From Paenibacillus xylanivorans (GTDB lineage: Bacteria > Bacillota > Bacilli > Paenibacillales > Paenibacillaceae): 39,183 nt of DNA. The notes under the pieces are model-generated. The model saw only the letters and a program-made list of their open reading frames with translations. It was not told the origin of the DNA and made no database searches. Location: NCBI RefSeq assembly GCF_001280595.1, contig NZ_LITU01000036.1, forward strand, positions 233,675 through 272,857, in the 5' to 3' direction. Shown here one piece after another: positions 1 to 9,152 of this stretch. Made by a program: the position numbers and the translations under genes. Numbering within the stretch: the first letter of the stretch is position 1; every line of letters begins with the position of its first letter.

Positions 1-1
1 C

Positions 2-1087
2 GGGCGAGCATGGTTTGAGACATTCGCCCCAGGCGGACGTGTTCCCGCCGTGGGCGAGCTGTGGCGTTCACCAGATCATGCGACTACACTGCGCCGGATT
101 GGGGAGAGCGGATCACGAGACTTCTATGAAGGCGAGCTCGCGGAGCGTATTCACTCTTTTATGGCAGAGCACGGAGGTTATTTGACCAAGGAGGATCTGG
201 CTGCATTCCAGCCTGAATGGGTTGATCCGATCTCGGTCTCCTATCGCGGATATGATGTGTGGGAGATTCCACCGAACGGTCAGGGGCTAATTGCTCTGGC
301 AGCGCTCAATCTGTTGAAAGGCTTCGATTTTGACGAGAAAGAATCCGTAATGGGGTATCATCGACAACTAGAAGCTATGAAGCTGGCATTTGCCGATGGT
401 GAGAAATATATTACCGAGGAACGCAAGATGGGCGTAACCGTACAAGAGCTATTGTCCGAAGCGTATGCAGACGAACGGCGCAAGCTCATTGGCGATATGG
501 CACTTCCACCTGAATCAGGCGACCCAAGGGCAAGCGGAACGGTATATCTTGCAACGGCAGATGGTGAGGGCAATATGGTTTCTTTCATTCAGAGCAACTA
601 TATGGGCTTCGGCTCCGGACTGGTTGTGCCGGGCACAGGCATCGCCCTGCAAAACCGGGGACATAATTTCTCGCTTGATCCCGATCACGCCAACGCGCTG
701 GAGCCGGGCAAACGGACATATCATACGATCATTCCGGGCTTCCTCACACGCGGCGATGAAGCGGTCGGTCCATTCGGGGTCATGGGCGGTTTCATGCAAC
801 CCCAGGGTCATGTGCAAATCGTCATGAATACGGTAGACTTCCACCTCAATCCACAGGCTGCGCTCGATTCCCCGCGCTGGCAGTGGACCAAGGGCAAAAC
901 GATCCTGGTCGAGCCCGGATTTCCTCAACATATTGCACAGGCACTTGCCCGCAAAGGGCATGATATACAGATCGCCCTCGACCCGTCGATGTTCGGACGC
1001 GGCCAGATTATATGGCGCAACCCGGACAACGGCGTATTGTGCGGCGGCACGGAAAGCCGGGCCGATGGCTCGGTAGCAGCGTGGTAA
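2..1087 (+). CDS. gamma-glutamyltransferase family protein (5' end outside window)
   Basis: The reading frame is open to the left edge, so this is the C-terminal part of a longer protein; the GTG at 50 is internal. Gamma-glutamyltransferases are Ntn hydrolases that cleave themselves before a threonine, which then becomes the nucleophile. Here a candidate nucleophile is the Thr of ASGTVYL (codon at 539-541), followed by a serine/glycine-rich stretch (SNYMGFGSG, PGTGIALQNRG) typical of the small subunit, and by PFGVMGG and MQPQGHVQ near the end. The GTVYL context is closer to Bacillus YwrD-like proteins than to secreted GGTs, so the physiological substrate (glutathione or another gamma-glutamyl compound) is uncertain. 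No signal peptide can be assessed. A terminator follows about 140 nt downstream. Confidence 0.88.
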   Translation, partial: GRAWFETFAPGGRVPAVGELWRSPDHATTLRRIGESGSRDFYEGELAERIHSFMAEHGGYLTKEDLAAFQPEWVDPISVSYRGYDVWEIPPNGQGLIALAALNLLKGFDFDEKESVMGYHRQLEAMKLAFADGEKYITEERKMGVTVQELLSEAYADERRKLIGDMALPPESGDPRASGTVYLATADGEGNMVSFIQSNYMGFGSGLVVPGTGIALQNRGHNFSLDPDHANALEPGKRTYHTIIPGFLTRGDEAVGPFGVMGGFMQPQGHVQIVMNTVDFHLNPQAALDSPRWQWTKGKTILVEPGFPQHIAQALARKGHDIQIALDPSMFGRGQIIWRNPDNGVLCGGTESRADGSVAAW

Positions 1088-1500
1088 TACGTTGCACGTG
1101 CAGCTGAATGAGAGCGGGAAAGCCTGGAGCAGTGCATATGCTGGGTGAACGGGGAAAACCGTTCATATATATGAATGTATTGATTCATGCGATAGTGTAG
1201 TTCATAAGAAAATTAGGTTTGAAGCAAAGGCAAAGAAGGGATCAAATCGGTCTCTTCTTTGCCTTTTTTGTCTTTCTTTTTCTCGTTGACCCGCAAGATG
1301 CACAGGTTCTGTCGAGAATTCATGCCTCTTCAAATGTAATTCCCATGTATAGTTTATGGGTTTCATTGGAATTTTATATGGTTTTCGTAAATTTTCACTA
1401 CTCCCCATTATGGAGACTCTGCTCCCGTCCGATATAAATATAGGGGAATTGCTCACCCCACACGTCATCTCCATCTTAATAGAAATGAGGGCATACGCAC
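1088..1500. other. intergenic region upstream of the BMP lipoprotein gene
   Basis: Besides the terminator at 1226-1271 there is a small hairpin GAACGG/CCGTTC at 1147-1164. The last 100 bases are AT-rich and probably hold the promoter of the lipoprotein-chemoreceptor pair; a TATAAA-like box lies near 1434. No purine riboswitch core was seen, although BMP proteins often bind nucleosides. Confidence 0.4.
1226..1271 (+). terminator. rho-independent terminator after the gamma-glutamyltransferase gene
   Basis: The arms AAAGGCAAAGAA (1226-1237) and TTCTTTGCCTTT (1255-1266) are perfectly complementary and are followed by a T-rich run. It separates the transferase gene from the lipoprotein gene. Confidence 0.8.
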
Positions 1501-2508
1501 ATGAAAACACAGTGGAAATACAAATTCGGCTTCACCATGATGATGATTTTGGTTGTTCTGGTACTGGGAGCATGTTCGACAACCGAAAAGATGTCTCCCG
1601 CAGATCAGCGAACCAAGGTCGGAATCGTTCTTACCGATGTCGGCCTTGGTGATCATTCTTTCAGTGATGCATCTTTTGAGGGTTTGGTACAGGCAAGAAA
1701 CGAGAACAGTATTGTTTTTGATTACAAGGAGCCGGGAAAGGATTTGACATCCGAGGCAGCCTTTGAGCAATTTGCGAAGGATAAGGTTGATCTGATTATT
1801 GGTCTAAGCGACACGATAAAAACCGATCTGGAGAAGGTTGCTCAGCAGTATCCCGATCAGCACTTTCTCATCATTGACGGGCATTCCGATCTCCCTAATG
1901 TGACCTCCATGTCCTTCAAAGCAGAAGAAGGCAGCTATCTTGCAGGCATTATTGCCGGCTTTGCAACGACCGAAGACCATGTAGGCTTTTTGGGTGGAAT
2001 GGATATCCCCGTACTCCACGATTTTCAGCAAGGTTTTGAGCAAGGTGTACAGGCTGCTAATCCCGATGCCACAGTCCATGTCGTGTACGCCGGAGATTTC
2101 GGCAATCCTGATCTTGGAGGACAACTCGCGGAACAGATGATTCAGGAACAGCGTGTTGACGTCATTTACGTTGCTGCCGGACTTACGGGCATAGGCTCAA
2201 TTTCGGAGATTCAAAAATTGGGGAAATACGCCATTGGCGTCGACCAGGATCAGTTCTTTTTAGCAGAAAAAGCCGTACTCACGTCCATGCTCAAAAATGT
2301 AGATGTCTCTCTTCATAACGCCATCAATACATTCATCCAGAACCAGCATTCATTCCCGCAAAAAGAAATGCTGAATGGTCTGGCAGAAAATGGCGTAGGT
2401 TTAACCGCTCTACATAATATCACACTCACGAAGGAACAACAGCAAACTTTTGATGATTTGAAAGCACAGATTGCTTCCGGCAAAACCAAGATTACCCTAG
2501 ATCAATAA
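1501..2508 (+). CDS. BMP/Med-like substrate-binding lipoprotein
   Basis: A 335-residue lipoprotein with a hydrophobic signal (about residues 9-22) and the lipobox LGAC, so it should be anchored by Cys25 on the outer face of the membrane. The rest has the periplasmic-binding-protein type I fold typical of the BMP family (basic membrane lipoprotein, Bacillus Med): KVGIVLTDVG at the start of the first lobe, EEGSYLAGIIAG, and GVDQDQ near the hinge. BMP proteins bind nucleosides or similar small ligands for ABC importers, but no importer ATPase or permease is adjacent. Instead a chemoreceptor gene starts 27 nt downstream, so it may present a ligand to that receptor (inference). The ATG is preceded by GAGGG at a normal distance. 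Med itself influences competence in Bacillus; that role is not shown here. Confidence 0.82.
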   Translation: MKTQWKYKFGFTMMMILVVLVLGACSTTEKMSPADQRTKVGIVLTDVGLGDHSFSDASFEGLVQARNENSIVFDYKEPGKDLTSEAAFEQFAKDKVDLIIGLSDTIKTDLEKVAQQYPDQHFLIIDGHSDLPNVTSMSFKAEEGSYLAGIIAGFATTEDHVGFLGGMDIPVLHDFQQGFEQGVQAANPDATVHVVYAGDFGNPDLGGQLAEQMIQEQRVDVIYVAAGLTGIGSISEIQKLGKYAIGVDQDQFFLAEKAVLTSMLKNVDVSLHNAINTFIQNQHSFPQKEMLNGLAENGVGLTALHNITLTKEQQQTFDDLKAQIASGKTKITLDQ

Positions 2509-2535
2509 ACCAATTGCTAAAATGGAGGCACGCTT

Positions 2536-4188
2536 ATGAAATTGCAGGGAAAGCTGATATTGAATGCCATAGTTTCGTTACTGTTATGTCTCGCGCTGGT
2601 CGCTTATATCATTATTCAATTATTGAGCATGAATGCCAAAAACCAAAACCTGGTGCCTGCCATGTTAAAGGTTACTGAGTTGAACGCAAACCAGATACAG
2701 ACCGAGCAGGCGCTCGATGTTTACTCGTTCTCCATGACAGCTGGCAATCAGGATAACGTAGCCCGTTTACTGAATGAAGGTAAAACGATGGTGAAAGAGC
2801 TCACGGAAGGCTTGCTGGAAACGGATGAACAGCTCCGTCTAATCCAATCGATCCAAACGAAATTGACGGCTCTGGACAATGGCGCCACTGAAGCCATCAC
2901 AGCCATGAATAGTTCGGACGCCAAACGTTTCAGTTCACGGGTCAAAGGCATACAGAATGATATCTATATGCTGGATGAGGTGACCCGGGATCGATATGAG
3001 CAATATACAGTGAATCTGGAACAAGACATCCAGCGAACTTGGCAGATTGCCCTCGTTGGAGCCGTCGTCCTGCTTATCGCTGTCCTGCTGTTCAATATGA
3101 ACGCCTCACGGCAATTGGCAAGACGCATCCGCACCTTGAAGGAAGCAGCAGGACAAATTGCGAACGGCGACCTTACGCAGCAACTCCCAGAAACGCGAGG
3201 CAAAGATGAGCTGGATGACTTAAACCGCTCTTTCCGCCTTATGACGGGTAATATTCGCAGTATCATCCAATCCATCGGTGCGGCAGGAAACCGTGTTGAT
3301 GGGATGGCGCAGGACATTGACCGCGGCAATGATACTGTGCAAGCCATAGTGCAGCAAGTATCCCGAACAACCGAAGAGCTGTCGATTGGCAGTCAGAAAA
3401 TTGCTGAGGATCTAAGTGACACGGTCATGGTCGTAGATAAGATGCAGCATACGTTCGAAAACAATCTTCAAGCGACTTCACAATCTGCCATGTACGGCAA
3501 CGAGGTTTTGAGTTCAGTGAAAGAAGGACACATTGCCGTACAGGAACAGCTTCGACTGGCTGAAGTCAACCGGATTGCCATGTCTGAGGTAGAAAAGACT
3601 GTCCAGGAACTGGAGGAGAGCGCCTCCCGGATCGCAACCATGACTGCCTATGTATCGGACATCGCTACACAGACCACCCTCCTCTCTCTGAACGCTTCCA
3701 TCGAAGCGGCACGTGCAGGTGAAGCCGGGCGCGGCTTTGCTGTCGTCGCAGGGGAAGTGAAGAAACTTGCTGAGCAATCGGAGCAATCGGTACAGCATAT
3801 CTTTGCAGCAGTCGGCGAAATCACAACGGCTATGGGCAAAGTAAAAAACTCGGTGACGCAGAGCATTCAGCTCTTTGCGGAACAGGAGAAGGCTACTGGA
3901 AGAACAGGCGAATCCTTCTCTGGAATCCGTCACAGTGTGGAGCGGATCAGTACAAGCATTAACCAGCTTACGGAAGACATGAAGCAGTCCAGTGAACTTA
4001 GCGCACAGGTTCAGCAGGCGATTGAAAACATCAGCGCCATTACGGAGCAATCGGCTGCAAGCAGCGAGGAAATTACCGCTTCAACGGCTGAACAGCAACG
4101 TTCGTTCAATGAAGCAAGCACCAAGGTGAAGTCCTTGCGGGATATCAGTGCAGAGATGCATCAGGAGTTATTACGGTTCCGGTTGTAG
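2536..4188 (+). CDS. methyl-accepting chemotaxis protein
   Basis: A 550-residue transmembrane chemoreceptor. TM1 is at about residues 9-30 and TM2 at about 169-187 ([17 protein letters not shown]). Between them is an extracellular helical domain of about 140 residues of four-helix-bundle type. A HAMP domain follows (about 188-245, [10 protein letters not shown]), then the long coiled-coil signalling domain. The hairpin tip that contacts CheA/CheW is well preserved ([17 protein letters not shown], then [18 protein letters not shown]). Flanking Gln/Glu-rich helices supply likely methylation sites. GGAGG lies 8 nt before the ATG. The short gap from the BMP lipoprotein gene suggests co-transcription and a binding-protein-dependent receptor; its core partners are not in the window. 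Confidence 0.93.
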   Translation: MKLQGKLILNAIVSLLLCLALVAYIIIQLLSMNAKNQNLVPAMLKVTELNANQIQTEQALDVYSFSMTAGNQDNVARLLNEGKTMVKELTEGLLETDEQLRLIQSIQTKLTALDNGATEAITAMNSSDAKRFSSRVKGIQNDIYMLDEVTRDRYEQYTVNLEQDIQRTWQIALVGAVVLLIAVLLFNMNASRQLARRIRTLKEAAGQIANGDLTQQLPETRGKDELDDLNRSFRLMTGNIRSIIQSIGAAGNRVDGMAQDIDRGNDTVQAIVQQVSRTTEELSIGSQKIAEDLSDTVMVVDKMQHTFENNLQATSQSAMYGNEVLSSVKEGHIAVQEQLRLAEVNRIAMSEVEKTVQELEESASRIATMTAYVSDIATQTTLLSLNASIEAARAGEAGRGFAVVAGEVKKLAEQSEQSVQHIFAAVGEITTAMGKVKNSVTQSIQLFAEQEKATGRTGESFSGIRHSVERISTSINQLTEDMKQSSELSAQVQQAIENISAITEQSAASSEEITASTAEQQRSFNEASTKVKSLRDISAEMHQELLRFRL

Positions 4189-4695
4189 TGGAGTCATGAT
4201 AAAAGAAAGAATAGAAGCGGTTGTACCGAAGGCTGGAAGGGACTTCCCTTCTCGGCTCGAAGCGCTAATCCATTCTAACGAATCGACCACACCTTAATTG
4301 GAGGATTTGGGTCGAATGCACAGTTTAACGAATTCCAGGCATGCTATTCTCGTTATACTGGCACAAACTTGGGCCAGTACCTGCCGAGCAGTGAAAATAA
4401 CGTCACTGTGATTCGTTAAAAGCAGATCAATGGAAATTGCAGCTCATAGCGTGTGCTCGGTTCGTTAAACGGTATTCACACTAAAAAGGGATGTCCACGT
4501 CATGTTGATGACTATGGGACATCCCTTTCTTTATGTTATGAATGATTTATATCTTTGTGCTTATGTGCAGAGGCATGCAGCAAATGAGGACATGTACTCT
4601 CTAAATGCATCAATCACACGAGCTCAAAGCGAATGTAAATGCAGCTTAAGAAGTAACGAATGTACCAAGAGTGCCGCAACAAGCGAGCCCCTGGT
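4189..4695. repeat. non-coding gap with repeated TAACGAAT motif and hairpins
   Basis: About 500 bases without a credible gene. The octamer TAACGAAT occurs at 4276-4283 and 4326-4333, its reverse complement at 4411-4418, and a 7/8 copy at 4461-4467. Hairpins are possible at 4236-4251 (GAAGGGA/TCCCTTC) and 4356-4379 (TACTGGC/GCCAGTA). The plus-strand open frame across 4502-5485 is antisense to the hydrate-repair gene and was not called. Confidence 0.45.
4485..4533. terminator. bidirectional terminator hairpin
   Basis: The arms AAAGGGATGTCC (4485-4496) and GGACATCCCTTT (4517-4528) pair perfectly. T-rich bases follow on the plus strand, and five A (T on the minus strand) on the other side. It lies between the chemoreceptor gene and the convergent hydrate-repair gene and could end both transcripts. 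Confidence 0.7.
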
Positions 4696-6375
4696 TTACA
4701 GTGCATCCATGATATCCCCGGCGAGCAGGGATGCCGGATCACCGCGCAGCAACGCGGCTCTCTCCGCTGCCTGGCCGTGTAGGAACACACCAAAGGAGGC
4801 AGCTTGCTCCGCGCTCAGTCCTTGGGCGAGTAGACCGGCGATGATGCCGGTCAATACGTCTCCCGCACCGCCCGTTGCCATGCCGGCGTGCCCGGTGGTG
4901 TTGATATACGCCTCGCCGGATGGCGTTGCGATGACCGTGCGTGCTCCCTTGAGCACCAGGGTCACGCCCTGCTCGCGGGCGTACCGTGCAGCGTGTCCGA
5001 TTCGGTCACGTTGCACTTCGGGGGTCGACATGCCCAGCAGTCGGCCCATCTCTCCGGGGTGCGGCGTCAGGATGGTCGCCGCACTTCGTTTGCCCCAGTC
5101 GCTAGGCCCATGTGGGCCGGCGTCTGCAAGCATGTTGAGGGCGTCCGCGTCGATGACGAGCGGGCGGTCCGTGTGTTGCCACAGACGGCGCAGCCAGTCT
5201 GTGTCGCCCTTGAAGCGGCCGAGGCCCGGGCCGGTCGCGAGCACGTCGCGGCTCTCCGCGAGACGCAGCACGGCGTCGGCGGAAGCCGCGTTCCACTCGC
5301 CGCTGTCGCCATCTGCGGCGGCAGCGAGCATGAGCTCGGGCACGGTGCCGATGACATGCGGCAGCAGTGCCGCGGGCAGCGCCCATGTGGCGAGCCCGCA
5401 GCCAGCGCGCAGCGCGGCCTTGGCCGAGAGCAGGCCAGCGCCGCTCATCGGCAGACTGCCTGCGGCCAGCAGCACGTGGCCGTAAGTGCCTTTGTGGCCG
5501 TCCGGTGCCCGGAGTCGGCCCGTGTCCACGCGCAGCGCACTGCGCAGTACCTCTTCCGTCAGCAGACGGACTGAGGGGCCATGCTCCGACGCAAGCCGCG
5601 CGGGAATGCCGATGGAGCGCACCACAATGCGCCCCGCGGCAGACGCGCCCGGGTACTGCACCAGCCCGCGCTTGAGCAGCGCGAGGCATACAGTCACCCG
5701 GGCCTGAATGCAGGGCTCATATACCTCACCAGTGTCGGCATCTAACCCACTCGGGACATCCGCGGACACGATCGGCTTGCCGCTTTCGTTCGCCGCCGCA
5801 ATCAGCGCCGCGTATGCTCCGCGCGGTGCCCCCCGCGAGCCGGTGCCCAGCAGCGCATCCACGATGCCTGTGCACCGGCTAAAGTCCACGGCTTCGCGCC
5901 CGTGGACAAGCGCAGGGATGCCGAGCTGTGCCGCGGCATCCCGTTGCACTGCGGCTTCGCCTCGCAGTGACTCAGGCGCATCGGCGTAGACCAACGTCAC
6001 GCCGAGCCCCGCTTCAACCAAATGGCGCGCCGCAACCAGCCCGTCGCCGCCATTATTGCCCTTGCCGATCAGCATGTACCACTGCTGATCGCCGGGTTGC
6101 TCCATCACGAGCGCCGGATCGGCGATGATGTCACCACCATATCCTTGCCGATCCCCGGGCCCGGTGTGCGCCCGCTTCCCATTCCCATCGTTCCAGCGGC
6201 CCTGCTGCTCCGAACTGCGGCCAACGCCCTCTTTCCAGCATTCCCTGCACAGCCGGATAACTTCCTCGGCAATGGCTCTGCCGGCATTCTCCATCAGACT
6301 GGCAGCAGGAATGCCAAGCTTGTGAATCGTATGTTCATCCACAGCTCTCATCTGTTCAGCGGTTACGATAAACAA
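4696..6375 (-). CDS. nnr: bifunctional NAD(P)H-hydrate epimerase / ADP-dependent NAD(P)H-hydrate dehydratase
   Basis: Repairs NAD(P)H damaged by hydration: the N-terminal YjeF/NnrE domain epimerises the hydrate, and the C-terminal ribokinase-like NnrD domain dehydrates it using ADP. Visible marks are SLMENAGRAIA near residue 26, GKGNNGGDG (104-112), SADVPSGLDADTGE in the first domain, DGHKGTYGHVLL at the start of the second, and PHPGEMGRLLG and the nucleotide-binding TGGAGDVLTG near the end. The 559-residue length is somewhat above the usual 500-520 because of a Gly/polar-rich stretch of about 50 residues (about 48-98) between the first helix and GKGNNGGDG. The start is TTG with GGGAGG 8 nt upstream. 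The second half is noticeably GC-rich, which produces long antisense open frames. Confidence 0.92.
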   Translation of the reverse strand: MFIVTAEQMRAVDEHTIHKLGIPAASLMENAGRAIAEEVIRLCRECWKEGVGRSSEQQGRWNDGNGKRAHTGPGDRQGYGGDIIADPALVMEQPGDQQWYMLIGKGNNGGDGLVAARHLVEAGLGVTLVYADAPESLRGEAAVQRDAAAQLGIPALVHGREAVDFSRCTGIVDALLGTGSRGAPRGAYAALIAAANESGKPIVSADVPSGLDADTGEVYEPCIQARVTVCLALLKRGLVQYPGASAAGRIVVRSIGIPARLASEHGPSVRLLTEEVLRSALRVDTGRLRAPDGHKGTYGHVLLAAGSLPMSGAGLLSAKAALRAGCGLATWALPAALLPHVIGTVPELMLAAAADGDSGEWNAASADAVLRLAESRDVLATGPGLGRFKGDTDWLRRLWQHTDRPLVIDADALNMLADAGPHGPSDWGKRSAATILTPHPGEMGRLLGMSTPEVQRDRIGHAARYAREQGVTLVLKGARTVIATPSGEAYINTTGHAGMATGGAGDVLTGIIAGLLAQGLSAEQAASFGVFLHGQAAERAALLRGDPASLLAGDIMDAL

Positions 6376-6515
6376 TGTTCATCCCTCCCCGGTGAAATTC
6401 TCCGAAAATTGCATTTGCGAATAGCTTATACTCTCACGATGACTCTTTAGTTTTCCAAGTTGCTTCGCTTCATTAATGTTCTCGTCTGTTTTCCCCAGCC
6501 CTTAACCTGCAGCTC

Positions 6516-7148
6516 TTAATAACCTACTGTAAACCGGGATTGAATAAATTGCGGATCATCCAGCTCATCCACCAAAGCCGCTGCAAAATCGCCAACCGAA
6601 ATCGAACACTCACCAAGATCATCTGTGATCACACGATTCATACCAACCCGGAACAGGCCCGTCCGTCTTCCTGTTGTGATCGTAGCTGCAGGACTCATGT
6701 AGGTCCATTGAATATCCGATGCCTCGATCAGGTTATACGCATCTATATGAGCCTTCGCCAGTGGCTTAACTTCCTCAGGGAATCCTGGTGTATCCATCAG
6801 CATTTCTCCAGAATCCGTAAGCAAGCTTCCTGCTCCGCCAACCACAACCAACCGTCCTGCTTTCGCACGACGAACACCCTCGATTAATGAACGTGTAACT
6901 TCCAGCATCTCTTCTTCCGCACCAAACTTCGGTCCATAGGCACTCACAACAGCTTCCTGTCCTGCTGTAAAATCGGCAACCTGATCCGGGTTAAGCAAAT
7001 CCCCCTGTACCACACGCAAACGCTCATGCTCCATCTCAACCTTCGAAGGCTCACGAACAACCGCCGTTACCTCATGTCCGCGGTCCATCAATTCCCACAA
7101 TATCGTCTTTCCAATCGCTCCGGTTGCTCCAAAAATGGCAACTTTCAT
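6516..7148 (-). CDS. NAD(P)-binding (NmrA/atypical SDR-like) oxidoreductase
   Basis: A 210-residue protein with an N-terminal Rossmann nucleotide-binding motif (FGATGAIGKTI, about residues 6-16), followed by VTAVVREPSK and VVQGDL, as in atypical short-chain dehydrogenases of the NmrA / biliverdin-reductase-like group. The classical YxxxK catalytic pair is not clearly present; YNLIEASDIQWTYMSP sits where the substrate pocket would be. Such proteins act as NAD(P)H-dependent reductases or redox-sensing regulators in the cytosol, and the substrate cannot be deduced. GAGGG lies 8 nt before the ATG. It is probably a single-gene unit: a terminator-like hairpin lies upstream (7309-7330) and the next minus-strand gene starts 141 nt downstream. 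Confidence 0.82.
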   Translation of the reverse strand: MKVAIFGATGAIGKTILWELMDRGHEVTAVVREPSKVEMEHERLRVVQGDLLNPDQVADFTAGQEAVVSAYGPKFGAEEEMLEVTRSLIEGVRRAKAGRLVVVGGAGSLLTDSGEMLMDTPGFPEEVKPLAKAHIDAYNLIEASDIQWTYMSPAATITTGRRTGLFRVGMNRVITDDLGECSISVGDFAAALVDELDDPQFIQSRFTVGY

Positions 7149-7308
7149 ATTAAATCCCTCTTTTCAGTAGATATCCTCTTGTCAACTTACCGTTATTTTA
7201 ATACTTAATCCCATTGTTATATACCTTAAACGGCTCACGCCATCTTAAACCGTCTGTGCTCACTTGTAAACCATGCTTAAAAAATCCTTTCTAGTCTTCT
7301 GCCGTACG

Positions 7309-7330
7309 AAAAAAAGCCGCTCTAAGCGGT
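7309..7330 (-). terminator. short terminator for the acetyltransferase gene
   Basis: On the minus strand CCGCT-TAG-AGCGG is followed by GC and seven T. The stem is only five pairs, but the U-tract is strong and it lies about 80 nt after the stop of the GNAT gene. Confidence 0.5.
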
Positions 7331-7411
7331 CTAATATCATTTACCTCATATTTAAATGAGTTTCTGCATAATATCCCACTTGAATTTTTCGGCTTACTCC
7401 TTTTTTACCCC

Positions 7412-7825
7412 CTATTCCCCTTGTCTCCACCACATGCCTTCCGATTTCGGACTGGTGTAGGCGAAGCCAAATTGGGCGTACAGACGGTCAGCAGGGACAT
7501 CTGCCAGCAGGCTGACCAATCCACGAGCAGGCACATGTTCACGCAAATAATTCATGATCTCGCTCATGATCAGTTTGCCATATCCTCTTCCCTGCTGGTC
7601 CGGGCGCACGGCGATATCCACCACCTGAAAGAAACAACCGCCATCTCCGATGACCCGACCCATGCCTACAATTTCATTTTCTTCACGCAGACAAACGGCA
7701 AAAAGACTATTGGGCAGCCCGATCTCCGCGCCCTCCTGGCTCATCGCACTGAGACCTGCGCTCTTTCGTAGCGCAAGATACTCGGCTGCTGAGGGCGGTG
7801 TATGTTCAATGTTGATCTGATCCAT
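7412..7825 (-). CDS. GNAT family N-acetyltransferase
   Basis: A compact 137-residue acetyltransferase. The acetyl-CoA-binding motif A is clear: VVDIAVRPDQQGRGYGKLIM (about residues 67-86) contains the R/QxxGxG/A pyrophosphate loop, followed by a C-terminal LYAQFGFAYT as in many GNATs. A preceding beta strand reads VGMGRVIGDGG. GNAT enzymes transfer acetyl groups from acetyl-CoA to amines such as small molecules or protein N-termini; the acceptor is unknown. AGGAG lies 8 nt before the ATG. The start is divergent from the membrane-protein gene at 8042, so the 216 bases between them probably hold two promoters. Confidence 0.88.
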   Translation of the reverse strand: MDQINIEHTPPSAAEYLALRKSAGLSAMSQEGAEIGLPNSLFAVCLREENEIVGMGRVIGDGGCFFQVVDIAVRPDQQGRGYGKLIMSEIMNYLREHVPARGLVSLLADVPADRLYAQFGFAYTSPKSEGMWWRQGE

Positions 7826-8041
7826 AGATCATGCTCCTTTCCTGTTCAACCTAGATTTAACTACACATTAAATCATTTATGGAGACTCCATCTTCTTTAC
7901 TCGGGTCACTTGATCCTTCTTATGACAGTAAATTCCTACTGTTCCTGCTTGAATTCACGCAATTCCTGTGTAATAGTGAGAGAAAGCTTATGTGAACCGT
8001 GTTTCATGCTACGCTACAGTTTTTGCAAAGGAGGAACTATT

Positions 8042-8962
8042 GTGCTTCAACGCTGGATACCTGCTCTGTTCTCATATCCGGGCTTCGGGGCGTTAACACT
8101 CGGAATGATCGCTGTGCTGCTTGGACTATACATATGGTCTGCAACTGAAGTCAGACGAAGTCGTGACAGGCGAATGCAAGCGATACGAGATACATTATAC
8201 ATAAGTACAACCCTGTTGGGACAACTCACAGTAAAGGAACATCGAAATGTTGCTCTTACGGAACATGAGCATCATGAATTGTTAACCGCCATGCTCTCCT
8301 GCAGAACCGCAGTCCATCTATCTCCTCAGCTTCAGGATCAAATCCGCAACTGTATCATTGATGTTGATCCCGCTCGGCTCGCATTGATGCACAGGGCTCT
8401 GGAACGAGAGAGTGCAGCATTATCGGATGAATTGAATCGGTACGCCCATTCAGACCACTGGGGAAGAGCTGTATGGAACGTAATTCGTCCAGCTGCCGAG
8501 CCCGCCGCTGTGGCTGCTGTACTGTACCTGATCGCTGATTTTGTATTCCGTCAACAAGGTCTGATGTATCCTTTCTGGCACTCCTGGTTCAATGCTTTGC
8601 CATGGATACGTTTCATGTCCTTGATCATCACGGTGTTCTATGTTTATCTGCTCTGGTCCAACCCAAGACAGGGTTCATCGGGCACAGTAACCAAAGCACT
8701 AGTTACCCTAATTGCCATGTGCTCCCTGCTTCATCTGATCGGACTTGCTGCTGCTCCCTACGCATTGGGATTACAACTCATCCTGTTCATCTCTGGCTTC
8801 AGCCTGACAGGAACGCCTTCTCGCAGTGATCGCCCATACGCAGGACACACCGATTCGGATAAGGAATTGAATAGCATTATAGAAGCACAGGAGGATGAGA
8901 ACCTGGACATGGAGCTAAACCTCTATAAACCACGCACATCCGGAGCAATTTCCGAAAAGTGA
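8042..8962 (+). CDS. membrane protein of unknown function
   Basis: A 306-residue protein I do not recognise. The open frame extends upstream to 7802, but that part would overlap the divergent GNAT gene; GTG at 8042 is preceded by AAAGGAGGAACTATT and is the better start. An N-terminal TM segment (about residues 12-32, LTLGMIAVLLGLYIW) is followed by a soluble polar region of about 120 residues (RRSRDRRMQAIRDTLYIS, then EHEHHELL). At least three further TM segments follow (VAAVLYLIADFVF, FMSLIITVFYVYLLW, and two joined stretches to LILFISGF). The tail is acidic (EAQEDENLDMELN). It appears monocistronic, with a terminator 54 nt downstream. Confidence 0.72.
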   Translation: MLQRWIPALFSYPGFGALTLGMIAVLLGLYIWSATEVRRSRDRRMQAIRDTLYISTTLLGQLTVKEHRNVALTEHEHHELLTAMLSCRTAVHLSPQLQDQIRNCIIDVDPARLALMHRALERESAALSDELNRYAHSDHWGRAVWNVIRPAAEPAAVAAVLYLIADFVFRQQGLMYPFWHSWFNALPWIRFMSLIITVFYVYLLWSNPRQGSSGTVTKALVTLIAMCSLLHLIGLAAAPYALGLQLILFISGFSLTGTPSRSDRPYAGHTDSDKELNSIIEAQEDENLDMELNLYKPRTSGAISEK

Positions 8963-9015
8963 ACCTCTCTCTTCATTTGGTTTGCCTGGTGTCAACACTC
9001 TCAGTCCATTCAACG

Positions 9016-9060
9016 CCAAAAAAAGAGAAGCCCACAAAATCGTCGGCTTCTCTTTTTTGG
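9016..9060 (+). terminator. terminator after the unknown membrane protein gene
   Basis: The arms CCAAAAAAAGAGAAGCC (9016-9032) and GGCTTCTCTTTTTTGG (9045-9060) pair almost perfectly with T-rich flanks on both strands. It may also end the minus-strand sulfate operon, whose last gene stops at 9153. Confidence 0.85.
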
Positions 9061-9152
9061 TTTCCACTTATTTCAGCATTTTCATAATTCGATTTCCAAT
9101 TTTATGATAGGTCCGTGCACAATCACAAATTCAATCAAAGATTTCATGAAGT

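Noticed and set aside
1270..1500. Purine riboswitch upstream of the BMP lipoprotein gene
   Set aside because: No conserved purine aptamer core could be found.
4502..5675. Long plus-strand frames of up to 327 codons over the hydrate-repair gene
   Set aside because: They are antisense to a gene with clear NnrE/NnrD motifs, have no ribosome site and contain Ala/Arg/Pro/Ser-rich low-complexity sequence caused by high GC.
7802..8041. N-terminal 80-codon extension of the membrane protein
   Set aside because: It overlaps the divergent GNAT start, reads as Cys-rich non-protein sequence, and the GTG at 8042 has a strong ribosome site.
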